A stretch of DNA of 16,961 nt from JABSOG01 sp041583135 (lineage in GTDB: Bacteria > Pseudomonadota > Gammaproteobacteria > Enterobacterales > Alteromonadaceae). A model generated the notes under the pieces. It had not been told where the DNA came from, searched no databases, and worked only from the letters and a program-made list of their open reading frames with translations. This document shows, in pieces, positions 6,259 to 13,883 of this stretch. A program made the position numbers and the translations under genes. The DNA is taken from the NCBI GenBank assembly GCA_041583135.1, contig JBFHGJ010000121.1:1-16961 (forward strand), read 5' to 3'. Position 1 is the stretch's first letter, and each line of letters opens with the position of its first letter.

Positions 6259-8829
6259 CTAGTGTATTGGCGTCTGTAAAATCAAATCAAGCACAGGAAC
6301 TAATGCTGCGGGATTAAACCTTGGATCTTGACCAATACGATACTCAACCACATCGCTAAAACCGTCAAAATCAAAATCCCCCGTACCATCGCGTGTAATG
6401 GTGCCAAAATGGCGCACTTCCCAGTTATCCGCCATGCCATCTAAATCTCTGTCCTCAAAGGTGCCTCCCGAATAGGCATCATTTGGGAAAGTCCCATCAA
6501 GCCACTCCTGATGATCGCTCAGGCCGTCACCGTCACTATCTGCGGTGCCAGATGCCCCATTGAGATCGGCAAAAAACAACAGCTCCCAAGCATCTGGCAA
6601 TTGGTCGTTGTCTTCATCAAACGCCCACAAGGGGTCATTTGGGAAAGCATCTTGCTCATTGCGCACGCAGTCGCGGTCGTCATCGTCAACCAGCGCAATC
6701 ACCACGTTGACCCCAACCCAGCGCTGAAACAAGCCATCACTCACTTGATAATCAAAGCTATCTAAGCCACAAGCCTGAGCACTGGGGGTGTATCCCACTT
6801 GTTGGTTTTCAATCCTGACTTGGCCTTTGGCCCCCTGAGTGACGCTCACTATCGATACCCGGTCATAACTTGAGCTGTCGTTTTCAAGCACAGGCAAGAC
6901 ACTGCTTTGCTGCTCTGGCACAGTATATTGGTCCACCTGAGATGTGAGCGATATAGGCACCTTTAACAACGGCATCAACGCAGCCACCTTTGCCTCAATT
7001 ACCTGCCAGTCATCGGCCAACAAACCGCCGGTATTGGTAGAATTGGGCGTCCAACCCCAAAAGCCAAAATGCACGTTTTTCTCGGCAAGATAACGCACGA
7101 TATAGCCAAACCATTTCGCCGCATCCCCTTGTGTCAAAGGTGACTCACCCGGCTTGTTGGGGTAGTTCAACAATTCAGTCGATGTGGTATCGACATAGTG
7201 CCCACCAAACTCCCCAACCAATACTGGCGCCAACTGGTTATCGACAATATAACCCCAAGTGCTATCCCACTGTGCTTTCGCCTCAATGTAGCTCATTCCT
7301 TTGGTAAACCAGCGGTGACGATAACCAGAATCATTGGGACCATACTCATGGGGCGAATACACCACCTTGTTTGCCGTGTGTAATTGTATCGGGTGTACTA
7401 AAACGCCGCCTTGGCGCAAGCTGAGGGTTTCAAAGAAATCATCACTCCAGTCTATGCCTTCAACCACAATCAACCAGTTTGGGTTGACACTTAAGATGGC
7501 GTTTCCGGCTCGCTGCGCCGCCATGCGCCAGTCGGTCAGCATCTGCCCGGTGCCCCAAGTGGCAATACCATGGGGTTCATTGTGCAGATCTGCGCCAATC
7601 ACCACAGGGTTGTCACGGTAGCGCTGAGCCAACATTTGCCAATCGGCGATCCATTTATCTTCAGTGACTTGTTCGTCATACCAAAGATCAGGGTTTTCCA
7701 ACGCATTGCTTAGGTTGTGCCTATCCAAAATAACAAATAGCCCAAGCTGACCGGCCGCATCGATAAACACATCAAGGGCATCAAGGGCATTCATACCATC
7801 ACTAAAGATACCATTGCCCGGTAATGGTGCAATGTAGGTATTGACCTTGGCGCCAGCCAATAGGGTGGAGTTGGAAAAAGGCAGGCGAATGGTGTTAAAA
7901 CCAAGCGCCTTGATTTTGCGTAGCTGGGTTAAAAAATCGACCTGCCATAAGCCATGAACCAAATTGGTTTGCGATTGAAAGCCAAACCAGTTGATCACCT
8001 TAAGCCTGACGCTTTGGCCAGTGGGGTTGATAATATCAACTCCACGAGTGTGCCAGCCGCAAGGGTCATCCTGACAACTGGGCGTATACGAAGCCCCTGG
8101 CTCTAAAGGCAAGTAGCGTTGAACCCAAGGCGCAGACCAGCCTATAGTCACCGTGTTAAAGCGGCCAACGGCATCATGCAGTAAAGCCCCCTGCCCTTCA
8201 TTGAGCGGCCAGCGGCTAAGTAAGCCATTTGTTGCGCTGGGTCTGGTCGATATCCGTGCTCTTATCTGCTCACGACTTAAGCTGAGTTGCCATACTTGCA
8301 CTTCTGCAAACTGGCCAACGTCAACATCGCCGAGCAATATTGCGCCTTGTCCTTGATAGGCTATGGTGGTTGGTGCCAACGACGCACTATCGCAAGCAAT
8401 GCCATCGACATATAAATGAGCAGATGCCGCACTCCCATCAAAACTCAGCGCAAGGTGATACCAGCGATTGGCGACAAGTGCCGGACAACGATTAGATTTA
8501 AGTGAATTAAGCTGAATCGGCGCAGCGGCGCCTGTGCCAAGCAATGACAAGCCGATGCTGCCGTCATTGTGTTGACTCAAAGTCCATACATCCTGATGCT
8601 GGCCTGTCGCCTTGAAGATGTTTAGCGGCTGTAAAGGGTTTTGATTGCTCGGTTCAAACCATAGCATTAACGTCATTTGTCCCGAGGTATCGCCAGCAAT
8701 ACTCGTGGTTTGACCAAGGGGTAGAGCTTGGGCTGAGGCACCATGAAACGACAGCACATCGGTCTGCGCCAATGCACTGCGCTCTACCATTAAACTCATC
8801 ATGAGCATAAAAATCCACACACACTTCAT
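6259..8829 (-). CDS. Secreted modular glycoside hydrolase: LamG-GH5-Ig-calcium repeats
   Basis: This is an 856-residue exported enzyme. A signal peptide (about 1-21, cleavage after SALA) is followed by a LamG/concanavalin-like module (about 25-230). It has the phrases MTLMLWFEP, WYHLALSFDG, LYVDGIAC and LLSRWPLNEG. A GH5-type (beta/alpha)8 domain follows (about 255-640). Its hallmarks are FNTIRLPFS, LDRHN, LHNEPHG with acid/base Glu418, SPHEYG, VGEFGG with nucleophile Glu540, and FWGWTPN. Then comes an Ig-like module (about 650-720, VLENDSS...FDYQVSDG) and a tail of calcium-binding DxDxDG repeats of thrombospondin type 3 style (DSDGDGLSDHQEW, DRDLDGMADNWE, DFDFDGFSDVVEY). GH5 members cleave beta-glucans, mannans and similar chains; the substrate is not readable. 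No GlyGly-CTERM or sortase anchor is seen, so it is probably released. A ribosome site AGGTG precedes the ATG. Confidence 0.92.
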   Translation of the reverse strand: MKCVWIFMLMMSLMVERSALAQTDVLSFHGASAQALPLGQTTSIAGDTSGQMTLMLWFEPSNQNPLQPLNIFKATGQHQDVWTLSQHNDGSIGLSLLGTGAAAPIQLNSLKSNRCPALVANRWYHLALSFDGSAASAHLYVDGIACDSASLAPTTIAYQGQGAILLGDVDVGQFAEVQVWQLSLSREQIRARISTRPSATNGLLSRWPLNEGQGALLHDAVGRFNTVTIGWSAPWVQRYLPLEPGASYTPSCQDDPCGWHTRGVDIINPTGQSVRLKVINWFGFQSQTNLVHGLWQVDFLTQLRKIKALGFNTIRLPFSNSTLLAGAKVNTYIAPLPGNGIFSDGMNALDALDVFIDAAGQLGLFVILDRHNLSNALENPDLWYDEQVTEDKWIADWQMLAQRYRDNPVVIGADLHNEPHGIATWGTGQMLTDWRMAAQRAGNAILSVNPNWLIVVEGIDWSDDFFETLSLRQGGVLVHPIQLHTANKVVYSPHEYGPNDSGYRHRWFTKGMSYIEAKAQWDSTWGYIVDNQLAPVLVGEFGGHYVDTTSTELLNYPNKPGESPLTQGDAAKWFGYIVRYLAEKNVHFGFWGWTPNSTNTGGLLADDWQVIEAKVAALMPLLKVPISLTSQVDQYTVPEQQSSVLPVLENDSSSYDRVSIVSVTQGAKGQVRIENQQVGYTPSAQACGLDSFDYQVSDGLFQRWVGVNVVIALVDDDDRDCVRNEQDAFPNDPLWAFDEDNDQLPDAWELLFFADLNGASGTADSDGDGLSDHQEWLDGTFPNDAYSGGTFEDRDLDGMADNWEVRHFGTITRDGTGDFDFDGFSDVVEYRIGQDPRFNPAALVPVLDLILQTPIH

Positions 8830-8922
8830 TGTCCAAACACCTGTAGACTTAACCTTCGCTTGCGGTCAAACACTCATCATCTGAGCGCAGTCTGTTTCTT
8901 TGACCATCACTTCTGTAAAAAG

Positions 8923-8951
8923 TGCACACGAAATAAACCGCTCAGTATAGT
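8923..8951 (+). promoter_or_regulatory. Candidate sigma70 promoter for the HAD gene
   Basis: TGCACA (-35, four of six consensus bases) is followed by exactly 17 bases and then TATAGT (-10, five of six). It points toward the HAD phosphatase gene and lies in the 180-base divergent gap between that gene and the glycoside hydrolase gene. No other gene could use it. Predicted by eye only. Confidence 0.5.
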
Positions 8952-9032
8952 CAGGGATGCTTAAACCAGACTTAACAACCCCAGCAGAAGTGGTTACACT
9001 CATAGCCCAAAGTGATATCACAGGAAAAGCCC

Positions 9033-9635
9033 TTGTCAGCGCCTCATTTTGCCCAGCTTAGCCAGATCCAAGGTGTGATCTTCGATTTAGACGGCACCTT
9101 AGTCGGCTCCAGTTTAAACTTTGCTCAAATCAAAGCAGAAATCAACTGCCCACCGACACACGATACCCTTGAGTTTATTGAGAGACTTGGCGATGACGCG
9201 CAAAGGCGTCAAGCCTTAGAGATTGTCTTACGCCATGAAATGCAAGATGCGCAAAACGCCAAGTGGTTACCCGGTGCAAGAGACTTTTTGACACAACTGA
9301 AAAAACGCCAGCTGCCGGTGGCCATCGTGACCCGCAATTGCCAAAAGGCCAGCCACACCAAAGTGAAAAACAATGCCATTGAGATTGAGTTGATACTGAC
9401 TCGGGAGCATTTCGCGCCAAAACCGGCCCCCGATGCCTTGCTGCACATTGCCCAGCAATGGCAAATAACACCAAGTGCGTTAATGTACGTAGGGGATTTT
9501 AAATACGATATCGAGGCGGGCAACAATGCCGGGATGACCAGTTGTCTGGTCACCAACGGCAAAGATATTGGCTTTGAACACCAAGCCGATCTGATAGTCG
9601 AACGGCTTGATGAACTCTGCCCATGGTTTTACTGA
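9033..9635 (+). CDS. HAD-superfamily phosphatase (phosphoglycolate phosphatase-like)
   Basis: This is a cytoplasmic haloacid-dehalogenase-type hydrolase of about 200 residues. Motif I is FDLDGTL, with the nucleophile Asp18 and the acid/base Asp20. Motif II is AIVTRN, motif III is the lysine in APKPAPD, and motif IV is VGDFKYDIEAGNNAG. A helical cap lies between motif I and motif II (HAD-IA type, as in Gph and YqaB-like proteins). It probably removes phosphate from a small phosphorylated metabolite; the substrate cannot be read. I chose the TTG at 9033 because AGGA stands seven bases before it. The GTG at 9012 in the same frame has no ribosome site and would add seven residues. The gene stands alone on the + strand. 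Its last seven bases overlap the end of the convergent aminopeptidase gene. Confidence 0.9.
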   Translation: MSAPHFAQLSQIQGVIFDLDGTLVGSSLNFAQIKAEINCPPTHDTLEFIERLGDDAQRRQALEIVLRHEMQDAQNAKWLPGARDFLTQLKKRQLPVAIVTRNCQKASHTKVKNNAIEIELILTREHFAPKPAPDALLHIAQQWQITPSALMYVGDFKYDIEAGNNAGMTSCLVTNGKDIGFEHQADLIVERLDELCPWFY

Positions 9636-11173
9636 ACACTTTGCCAGTTAACGGTCAATCCTGAGACCGGTTTGTTGGCTCTAACATCAATGTGCCATGT
9701 GCCAGCTTGTGGGTTGGTGATAGTACACACTTCGTCATTGCCACCAGCCGCCGACTTACAGTCGAACTTTCTGGTCGTAGACTGGGCACCGAAACGCACG
9801 TAAAGGTCGGCATTGCCACTACCGCCAGATAAAGTGACCGTCAGAGCGCTGTAGCCCGCAGCCAAATCTTGGGTATAGTTGGCCCAATCACGTCTGGCAA
9901 GAGACACATTGGTTTGGGTTACATTAATTTGCGGCAGCTCTACCACCACGGTATCGCTGGCAAGCTCTACCACATAAGCCAGTGCCATTTGGGCAAATTT
10001 AAGGGCCTTACCCGCAGTGGTATCCATGTTTTGTAAAGTATCTGAGCTGGTATGAATACGCGGATTGTACTGGCTCATACGCGATTCAAACGGCATTGAC
10101 GCCGGGAAGCCATTGGCATTCCACGAAGCATGGTCTGAGCAACCATAGCCACAAGAATCATAACCATAGTTAATCGACGGCAAGTAGGTGTCCAAAATCG
10201 AGGCGATATAGGCATTTTGCTGGGCATTGGTATAGTCGGTCATCAACACGATGTCTTCTACCGAACCGGGATAGTTGGTCATATCCAACTGCATCACACC
10301 AACAACATTGTCACCATTGGCCGCATGAGCATCGGCAATGTCACCTGAGCCTCGCAAACCGACTTCCTCGGCAGCATAGGCATAAAACTTCACTGTGCGT
10401 TTAGGCTGAACACCATCTTCGGCAAACACCCGCATCACTTCAGTCAATGTTGCCACACCCGAGGCATCGTCATCGGCGCCCGGTGCGATAGAGCTCTCAC
10501 CGGTAGAGCCAATTGTCGAGTCTAAGTGACCACCGATCACCACGATATCTTGCGGCTTTTCACTACCGGTCAAAGTCACCACTACCGATTTCTGCCCATA
10601 GCCGGCATGGCTAACCTGAGCGACGCTGGCCCAAGGCAAACCACTGACGATATTCTGCCAGCGAGCCATCAATCCATCAGAGGCATTGGCGCCGCCTGAT
10701 GTGGTGTAATAACGGTTGTTAAAGGTGGTAGAGAGGTAGTTGATGGTATCGACAATATTCTCTTTGGCCAGATTGGGCAACAAGCGGTTAACCGTGTCGG
10801 CTTGGCTCAAAGGCCCTGCGCTGAAACTGCCCGCTAAAGACTGTAATGGTGCATTTTGCTGTGCATTTAACGCAGACTGCAATGACTGATGAACAATATA
10901 ACCGCCACAACGATTGTGATTGATGTGCATCATTTTGCTCAAATGGCTGAGCTGTTGCTCGCCAACTTGCGCGATAGCCACACCATTGCTGTGTTTGCTA
11001 TTGAAATTTGACAACGCAAACTCTTGCCCGCCGACAGCTCTTAACTCCGCTAAGGCGTCTTGTCCCATCGTGACCCAATAAGTGTTGTCGGCTTTTTGTA
11101 GATAGCTTGGCACTTCTGCGGCATTGGCGACAAAGCCAGCACACAGTAATGCACCTGTGATAAGGTTTTTCAT
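9629..11173 (-). CDS. Secreted M28 zinc leucyl aminopeptidase with PPC domain
   Basis: This is a 514-residue exported peptidase of the Vibrio proteolyticus aminopeptidase type (M28), which removes N-terminal, often hydrophobic, residues from peptides. The signal peptide ends near residue 19 (VANA-AEVP). A propeptide (about 20-105) follows, then the catalytic domain. All zinc ligands can be placed: His216 (GGHLDS), Asp235 (GADDDASG), Glu270 with general base Glu269 (AEEVG), Asp297 (QLDMTNY) and His374 (PRIHTSSDT). Their spacing matches the Vibrio enzyme apart from a one-residue deletion between the first two ligands. The disulfide-type pair DSCGYGCSDH is present. The C-terminal domain (about 430-512, NADLYVRFG...GTWHIDVRA) is a pre-peptidase PPC domain, usually removed during maturation. 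Such enzymes commonly leave by type II secretion. An AGGAA ribosome site lies about ten bases before the ATG. Confidence 0.95.
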   Translation of the reverse strand: MKNLITGALLCAGFVANAAEVPSYLQKADNTYWVTMGQDALAELRAVGGQEFALSNFNSKHSNGVAIAQVGEQQLSHLSKMMHINHNRCGGYIVHQSLQSALNAQQNAPLQSLAGSFSAGPLSQADTVNRLLPNLAKENIVDTINYLSTTFNNRYYTTSGGANASDGLMARWQNIVSGLPWASVAQVSHAGYGQKSVVVTLTGSEKPQDIVVIGGHLDSTIGSTGESSIAPGADDDASGVATLTEVMRVFAEDGVQPKRTVKFYAYAAEEVGLRGSGDIADAHAANGDNVVGVMQLDMTNYPGSVEDIVLMTDYTNAQQNAYIASILDTYLPSINYGYDSCGYGCSDHASWNANGFPASMPFESRMSQYNPRIHTSSDTLQNMDTTAGKALKFAQMALAYVVELASDTVVVELPQINVTQTNVSLARRDWANYTQDLAAGYSALTVTLSGGSGNADLYVRFGAQSTTRKFDCKSAAGGNDEVCTITNPQAGTWHIDVRANKPVSGLTVNWQSVQ

Positions 11174-11183
11174 TGTTTTTATA

Positions 11184-11216
11184 TTCCTAACTTGTATTGT
11201 TGTGTGTTGTTAGGAA
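11184..11216 (-). promoter_or_regulatory. Inverted repeat covering the aminopeptidase ribosome site
   Basis: A perfect 8-bp inverted repeat TTCCTAAC / GTTAGGAA with a 17-base spacer. On the - strand the second arm contains the AGGAA Shine-Dalgarno of the aminopeptidase gene, so folding of the mRNA would hide it. It could alternatively be a protein-binding dyad. The repeat is seen; the regulation is inferred. Confidence 0.45.
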
Positions 11217-11227
11217 GTAAACAAGGC

Positions 11228-11249
11228 CACTCCCTAACCCTAGGGAGTG
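11228..11249. terminator. Stable hairpin between lipoprotein and aminopeptidase genes
   Basis: A perfect 9-bp stem CACTCCCTA / TAGGGAGTG closes a four-base loop. On the - strand it follows the WD40 lipoprotein gene and is followed by a weakly T-rich stretch (CCTTGTTTACTT), so it could end that transcript. On the + strand a stronger T-rich run begins about seven bases later. It could also be a stabilising 5' hairpin of the aminopeptidase mRNA. Confidence 0.45.
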
Positions 11250-11282
11250 TAGCCGATTTTTATTTGTTTTGGTTAATTTAAT

Positions 11283-11302
11283 GTAACTTTTTTGTAACTT
11301 TT
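11283..11302. repeat. Tandem GTAACTTTT boxes, 11-bp period
   Basis: GTAACTTTT occurs twice with an 11-base period in the AT-rich gap upstream of the aminopeptidase gene, about 110-130 bases before its start codon. Two boxes one helical turn apart may bind a regulator, or may just reflect the AT-rich composition. Confidence 0.3.
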
Positions 11303-11319
11303 ATTGTTATTCTGCCCGG

Positions 11320-12366
11320 CTATGGCAGCAAGGTTCGATAGGCCCAGTTTTGAACTGCGCCATCTGAGGTTAAGGTCACCAACTCTCCTTTGTCGTTAAC
11401 CGCCATATTCCAAACGCTGGCCTCAGCGGTATAACGCTGAATCGGCCAAGAGGCCAGTTCTTTGCCGTTGTCGGCCCGCCACATGGTCAGCACCTCTTTC
11501 GGCGAACCGGTGACAAGATATTGCCCCTGCTCGACAAAAAGTGCCTGACGAAAATAGCGAAAGCGTTCGAAATATTTAAGCTTGGCGTTTCTTTTGCCAC
11601 TGTTGGCATCGACTATCCAATGGTCGGTCAAAGCGTCAGAGACAAACAACTTATCACTTTTGCCATCATAGGCCATGGCAGTTACCCGTGAGCGAAAATC
11701 CAGCTCAAAAGCCACCTCGCCACTATCGACCCGCCATTTGGCGAAGTTCTTATCGCTGGCCCCGGAGAATGCCCAAAGGTTATCGACGCTGTAGCTTAAA
11801 ACTGTGATTTGATTGTCGTGATGGTCGAGTTTAAGGGCTTTACCCGAGGAAAGATTAACCGACAAAACCGCGCCATCGGTCATACCGATAAGCACCTGCT
11901 CGCCTTTACCGTTAAGATCAAGCTTCTCAACAGTCGCACCGGCATTAAAACCTTGTACGTCCCAGTTGTTGATCTCCAGCCCTTGCTCGGCATCAAGCAT
12001 GGTAACGGTCCAGTGGCCAGCGACGGCCAGCTTACGGCCATCACCAGATAAAGCGATGTGGTTGACCTCTTCACCAAAGTCGGCCTTTTTCCAACTGTGA
12101 CGCAATTGTTTTGTCTGGTTGTCCCACACGTCTACCTGACGGTCATCGGTCAATATCGCCACGGTATCAGCGTTGTCTGACAATGCCGTACTGAGCACAA
12201 CCTTTTCGGTAAACCGGTGGACTGACAAGGGCTCAAGCACAGGCTTTTCCGGTTCAGAACAACCGCCCAGCAGCATCACCAACAGTAACGGCCAGACCCT
12301 CACTCCCCATGTACGATTATTGCTTTTATCCAAACCTAGGCACTCAACGTTCACTTTTTCTGACAA
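11320..12366 (-). CDS. WD40-repeat outer-membrane lipoprotein
   Basis: This protein of up to 348 residues has a lipoprotein signal (VWPLLLVMLLGGC, lipobox LGGC, lipidated Cys36). The residue after the cysteine is Ser, which favours sorting to the outer membrane. The mature part is a beta-propeller with degenerate WD40 blades, each giving phrases such as VAILTDDRQVDVWDNQTKQ, HIALSGDGRKLAVAGHW, ITVLSYSVDNLWAFSGASD, MAYDGKSDKLFVSD and VNDKGELVTLTSDGAVQNW. Such propellers are scaffolds for protein contacts, and no enzymatic residues are visible. The start is uncertain. The longest frame begins with TTG at 12366 and lacks a ribosome site. A TTG at 12333 or a GTG at 12354 are alternatives, and all three keep the lipobox. 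The gene sits 146 bases upstream of the aminopeptidase gene on the same strand. A function in that pair cannot be read. Confidence 0.85.
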   Translation of the reverse strand: MSEKVNVECLGLDKSNNRTWGVRVWPLLLVMLLGGCSEPEKPVLEPLSVHRFTEKVVLSTALSDNADTVAILTDDRQVDVWDNQTKQLRHSWKKADFGEEVNHIALSGDGRKLAVAGHWTVTMLDAEQGLEINNWDVQGFNAGATVEKLDLNGKGEQVLIGMTDGAVLSVNLSSGKALKLDHHDNQITVLSYSVDNLWAFSGASDKNFAKWRVDSGEVAFELDFRSRVTAMAYDGKSDKLFVSDALTDHWIVDANSGKRNAKLKYFERFRYFRQALFVEQGQYLVTGSPKEVLTMWRADNGKELASWPIQRYTAEASVWNMAVNDKGELVTLTSDGAVQNWAYRTLLP

Positions 12367-12419
12367 GCTAAATTGACGTTAATCTTGCTCGGTGTCAAGG
12401 CTTGACGGTCAAATGTGAG

Positions 12420-12438
12420 AAAAAATGCGTCCGTGCAT
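12420..12438 (-). terminator. Weak terminator candidate after the outer-membrane gene
   Basis: On the - strand ATGC-ACGGAC-GCAT runs into TTTTTT. The stem is only four base pairs. It is preceded by another inverted repeat (TAAGCG at 12445-12450 with CGCTTA at 12472-12477). It lies between the outer-membrane gene and the lipoprotein gene and could end the former's transcript. Confidence 0.3.
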
Positions 12439-12481
12439 ACGACCTAAGCGACAGGCGAGGCCAAGGGCTAGCGCTTACTCA

Positions 12482-12535
12482 GGGGGATTGCTCTTTACCG
12501 TTGCAATGGCCTTCGCATTCAAAGCTCAATCCCCT
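12482..12535. repeat. Long imperfect inverted repeat at the end of the outer-membrane gene
   Basis: AGGGGATTG-type arms face each other across about 36 bases (left arm near 12481-12490, right arm 12527-12535, with one bulged G). The pairing may extend four base pairs further inward after a two-base mismatch. The right arm reaches into the stop codon of the outer-membrane gene. No T run follows, so it looks more like an mRNA 3'-end stabiliser than a terminator. Confidence 0.35.
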
Positions 12536-13415
12536 AAAAGAAGGTATATGAGAGCATCACCATAATGCCGGTTCTATCGACTTCTTTGAAGCGGATCTCA
12601 GTCTCATTCGGCGGTAATGGTTGACCTGCGACAATCCCATCACCCAGCACCTTGACATTGGTATCGACAAAAAAGCCTATACCCAGATTCCAGCTGTTCT
12701 TCTCTTTGATATTGTTTTTAAAACCGAACATATAGCCAACAGTGAATGCACCAATATCCCCCTGCTCTTTGTTCAGCAGTTCAATCGCAATAAAGGGCCC
12801 GTGCCCCATCGCTTTACCGCCAAAGGTTTGCGTCTTTAGGTCTTTTTCACGCCAAAAGAAGTGGCTTTCAAGCATAATGCCGGCATTGTAGTTGTAGGAT
12901 TTATCCACCACGACTTTATTATCGACAATACTGGCACTATCGATATAGGGAGAACCATTGATTTGAGTCAGTGCCAATCCCGCGCCCCAGTTGATCCCCA
13001 AGAATTTCTCATAGCTTGTCTCTATTTTATTTAACAGCGCTATCACCTCATTGGCCTGTTGCTCATCGGCATTGAGCTGCTGCTGTCTTGACATCTGTGC
13101 CACAGCGTTTTTGAGTGTCGCTTCATCCTGACTCTCGGCCGCTCTATTGAGCTGTGCCGTGATTTGGTTGAGCTGCGCTTTAACTAGGCTCTTAAGCTCA
13201 GCACAAGCTTTAAGCACATCGACCTCACTCTTATAGAGTTGCAGTTCGACATATTCTTTGTCACAGGTTAGCTTGAGTTGTTCAATTCTGACCTGCGGAT
13301 CCGCCGGCTTATTGGTATCAGGTCTTTCATCTTGCGCCAAAGCGCCGTTGATACCAAAGCCACAAGCGCCGACAACACAAAGCAACTGGCATAAGTTTTT
13401 GTAGATAGTGTTCAT
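12534..13415 (-). CDS. Exported coiled-coil / outer-membrane beta-barrel-like protein, unknown function
   Basis: This protein of about 293 residues has a signal peptide (cleavage after NGALA, before QDERPD). A helical, coiled-coil-like region (about 40-135) is rich in Gln, Glu and Lys and carries two cysteines. The C-terminal half (about 140-293) has alternating aromatic strands (INWGAGLALTQI, YNYNAGIMLESHFFW, FTVGYMFGF, WNLGIGFFV, IMVMLSYTFF). The final Phe fits the signature recognised by the BAM machinery, so I infer an outer-membrane barrel of perhaps eight strands. I do not recognise the family. A GTG one codon upstream (13418) is also open. GGAG stands seven bases before the ATG at 13415 but only four before the GTG, so the ATG is preferred. 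The upstream region carries a promoter and paired direct repeats that suggest control by the neighbouring AraC-type protein. Confidence 0.8.
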   Translation of the reverse strand: MNTIYKNLCQLLCVVGACGFGINGALAQDERPDTNKPADPQVRIEQLKLTCDKEYVELQLYKSEVDVLKACAELKSLVKAQLNQITAQLNRAAESQDEATLKNAVAQMSRQQQLNADEQQANEVIALLNKIETSYEKFLGINWGAGLALTQINGSPYIDSASIVDNKVVVDKSYNYNAGIMLESHFFWREKDLKTQTFGGKAMGHGPFIAIELLNKEQGDIGAFTVGYMFGFKNNIKEKNSWNLGIGFFVDTNVKVLGDGIVAGQPLPPNETEIRFKEVDRTGIMVMLSYTFF

Positions 13416-13452
13416 CACATGACTCCATTATTGGTTAAACAATTGATTATTC

Positions 13453-13481
13453 ATCGAATCGGCTGCCACTAAAACAGTCAA
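13453..13481 (-). promoter_or_regulatory. Candidate promoter of the outer-membrane gene
   Basis: On the - strand TTGACT (-35, five of six) at 13481-13476 is followed 17 bases later by TTCGAT (-10, three of six) at 13458-13453. The good -35 with a poor -10 is typical of promoters that need an activator. The paired direct repeats at 13492-13529 lie ten bases upstream of the -35. Confidence 0.45.
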
Positions 13482-13491
13482 ACGGAACTTG

Positions 13492-13529
13492 GTCCGAATT
13501 GTTCATATGGCTGTCTTAAAAGTTCATAT
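13492..13529 (-). promoter_or_regulatory. Paired 17-bp direct repeats, candidate AraC-family operator
   Basis: Two 17-base units on the + strand, 13492-13508 and 13513-13529, share GTC-NN-AA-NN-GTTCATAT and are identical at 13 of 17 positions. They are offset by exactly 21 bases, two helical turns, and point the same way. This is the layout of the araI half-sites bound by AraC. They sit between the AraC-type gene and the outer-membrane gene, just upstream of the latter's -35 element. The repeats are seen directly; binding is inferred. Confidence 0.55.
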
Positions 13530-13535
13530 TCAGCG

Positions 13536-13883
13536 CTAATGCAACGCCCGAAACTCTTTGGTGGTGTAACCAAATTCCTGCTTAAAGCAGCGGGCAAAAT
13601 AGCTATAGGATGAAAAGCCAACCGAATAGGTCACCTGTTTGGCCGACAGGCCCTGTTGCAGCATTTTGCGCGCTTTGGTCAAACGATATTTGCGCAAATA
13701 TTCAACCGGCGTCATATCCAAATAGCGTTTGGTATAGCGGCTCAGTTGGCGCTCACACATATACAGTCTGGCGGCAATGTCATTGACTTTGAGGCTAGGG
13801 CTTTCAAACTCGCTTTGAACAACTTGGTCGAGTTTCAATTTAAAACGTTGCTTTTGTTCTAAGGTATGGAATTGAGCGAACAT
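13536..13883 (-). CDS. Stand-alone AraC-type DNA-binding protein
   Basis: This 115-residue protein consists almost wholly of an AraC/XylS DNA-binding domain (about 15-113). The first helix-turn-helix is around VNDIAARLYMCERQLSRY, followed by the conserved linker DMTPVEYLRKYRLTKARKML. The second helix-turn-helix is around AKQVTYSVGFSSYSYFARCF, and the domain ends FGYTTKEF. No ligand-binding or dimerisation domain is present, whereas typical AraC regulators are about 300 residues. Domains of this exact style often end large one-component or hybrid sensors, so this could be a trimmed descendant. The ribosome site GGAG lies seven bases before the ATG, inside the 3' end of the preceding exported-protein gene. 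The two genes overlap by 25 bases, so translation is coupled. The likely target is the outer-membrane gene downstream, whose promoter region carries a 21-bp-spaced direct repeat. Confidence 0.9.
   Translation of the reverse strand: MFAQFHTLEQKQRFKLKLDQVVQSEFESPSLKVNDIAARLYMCERQLSRYTKRYLDMTPVEYLRKYRLTKARKMLQQGLSAKQVTYSVGFSSYSYFARCFKQEFGYTTKEFRALH

Noticed and set aside
8845..8976. AGACTTAAC twice in the divergent gap (8845-8853 and 8968-8976)
   Set aside because: A nine-base repeat 123 bases apart can arise by chance in 180 bases, and neither copy sits at a fixed place relative to a promoter.
8957..9061. A 34-codon ORF beginning with ATG just after the HAD promoter
   Set aside because: The CAGGG before the ATG is too close to serve as a ribosome site, the frame overlaps the HAD start in another register, and the peptide shows no recognisable features.
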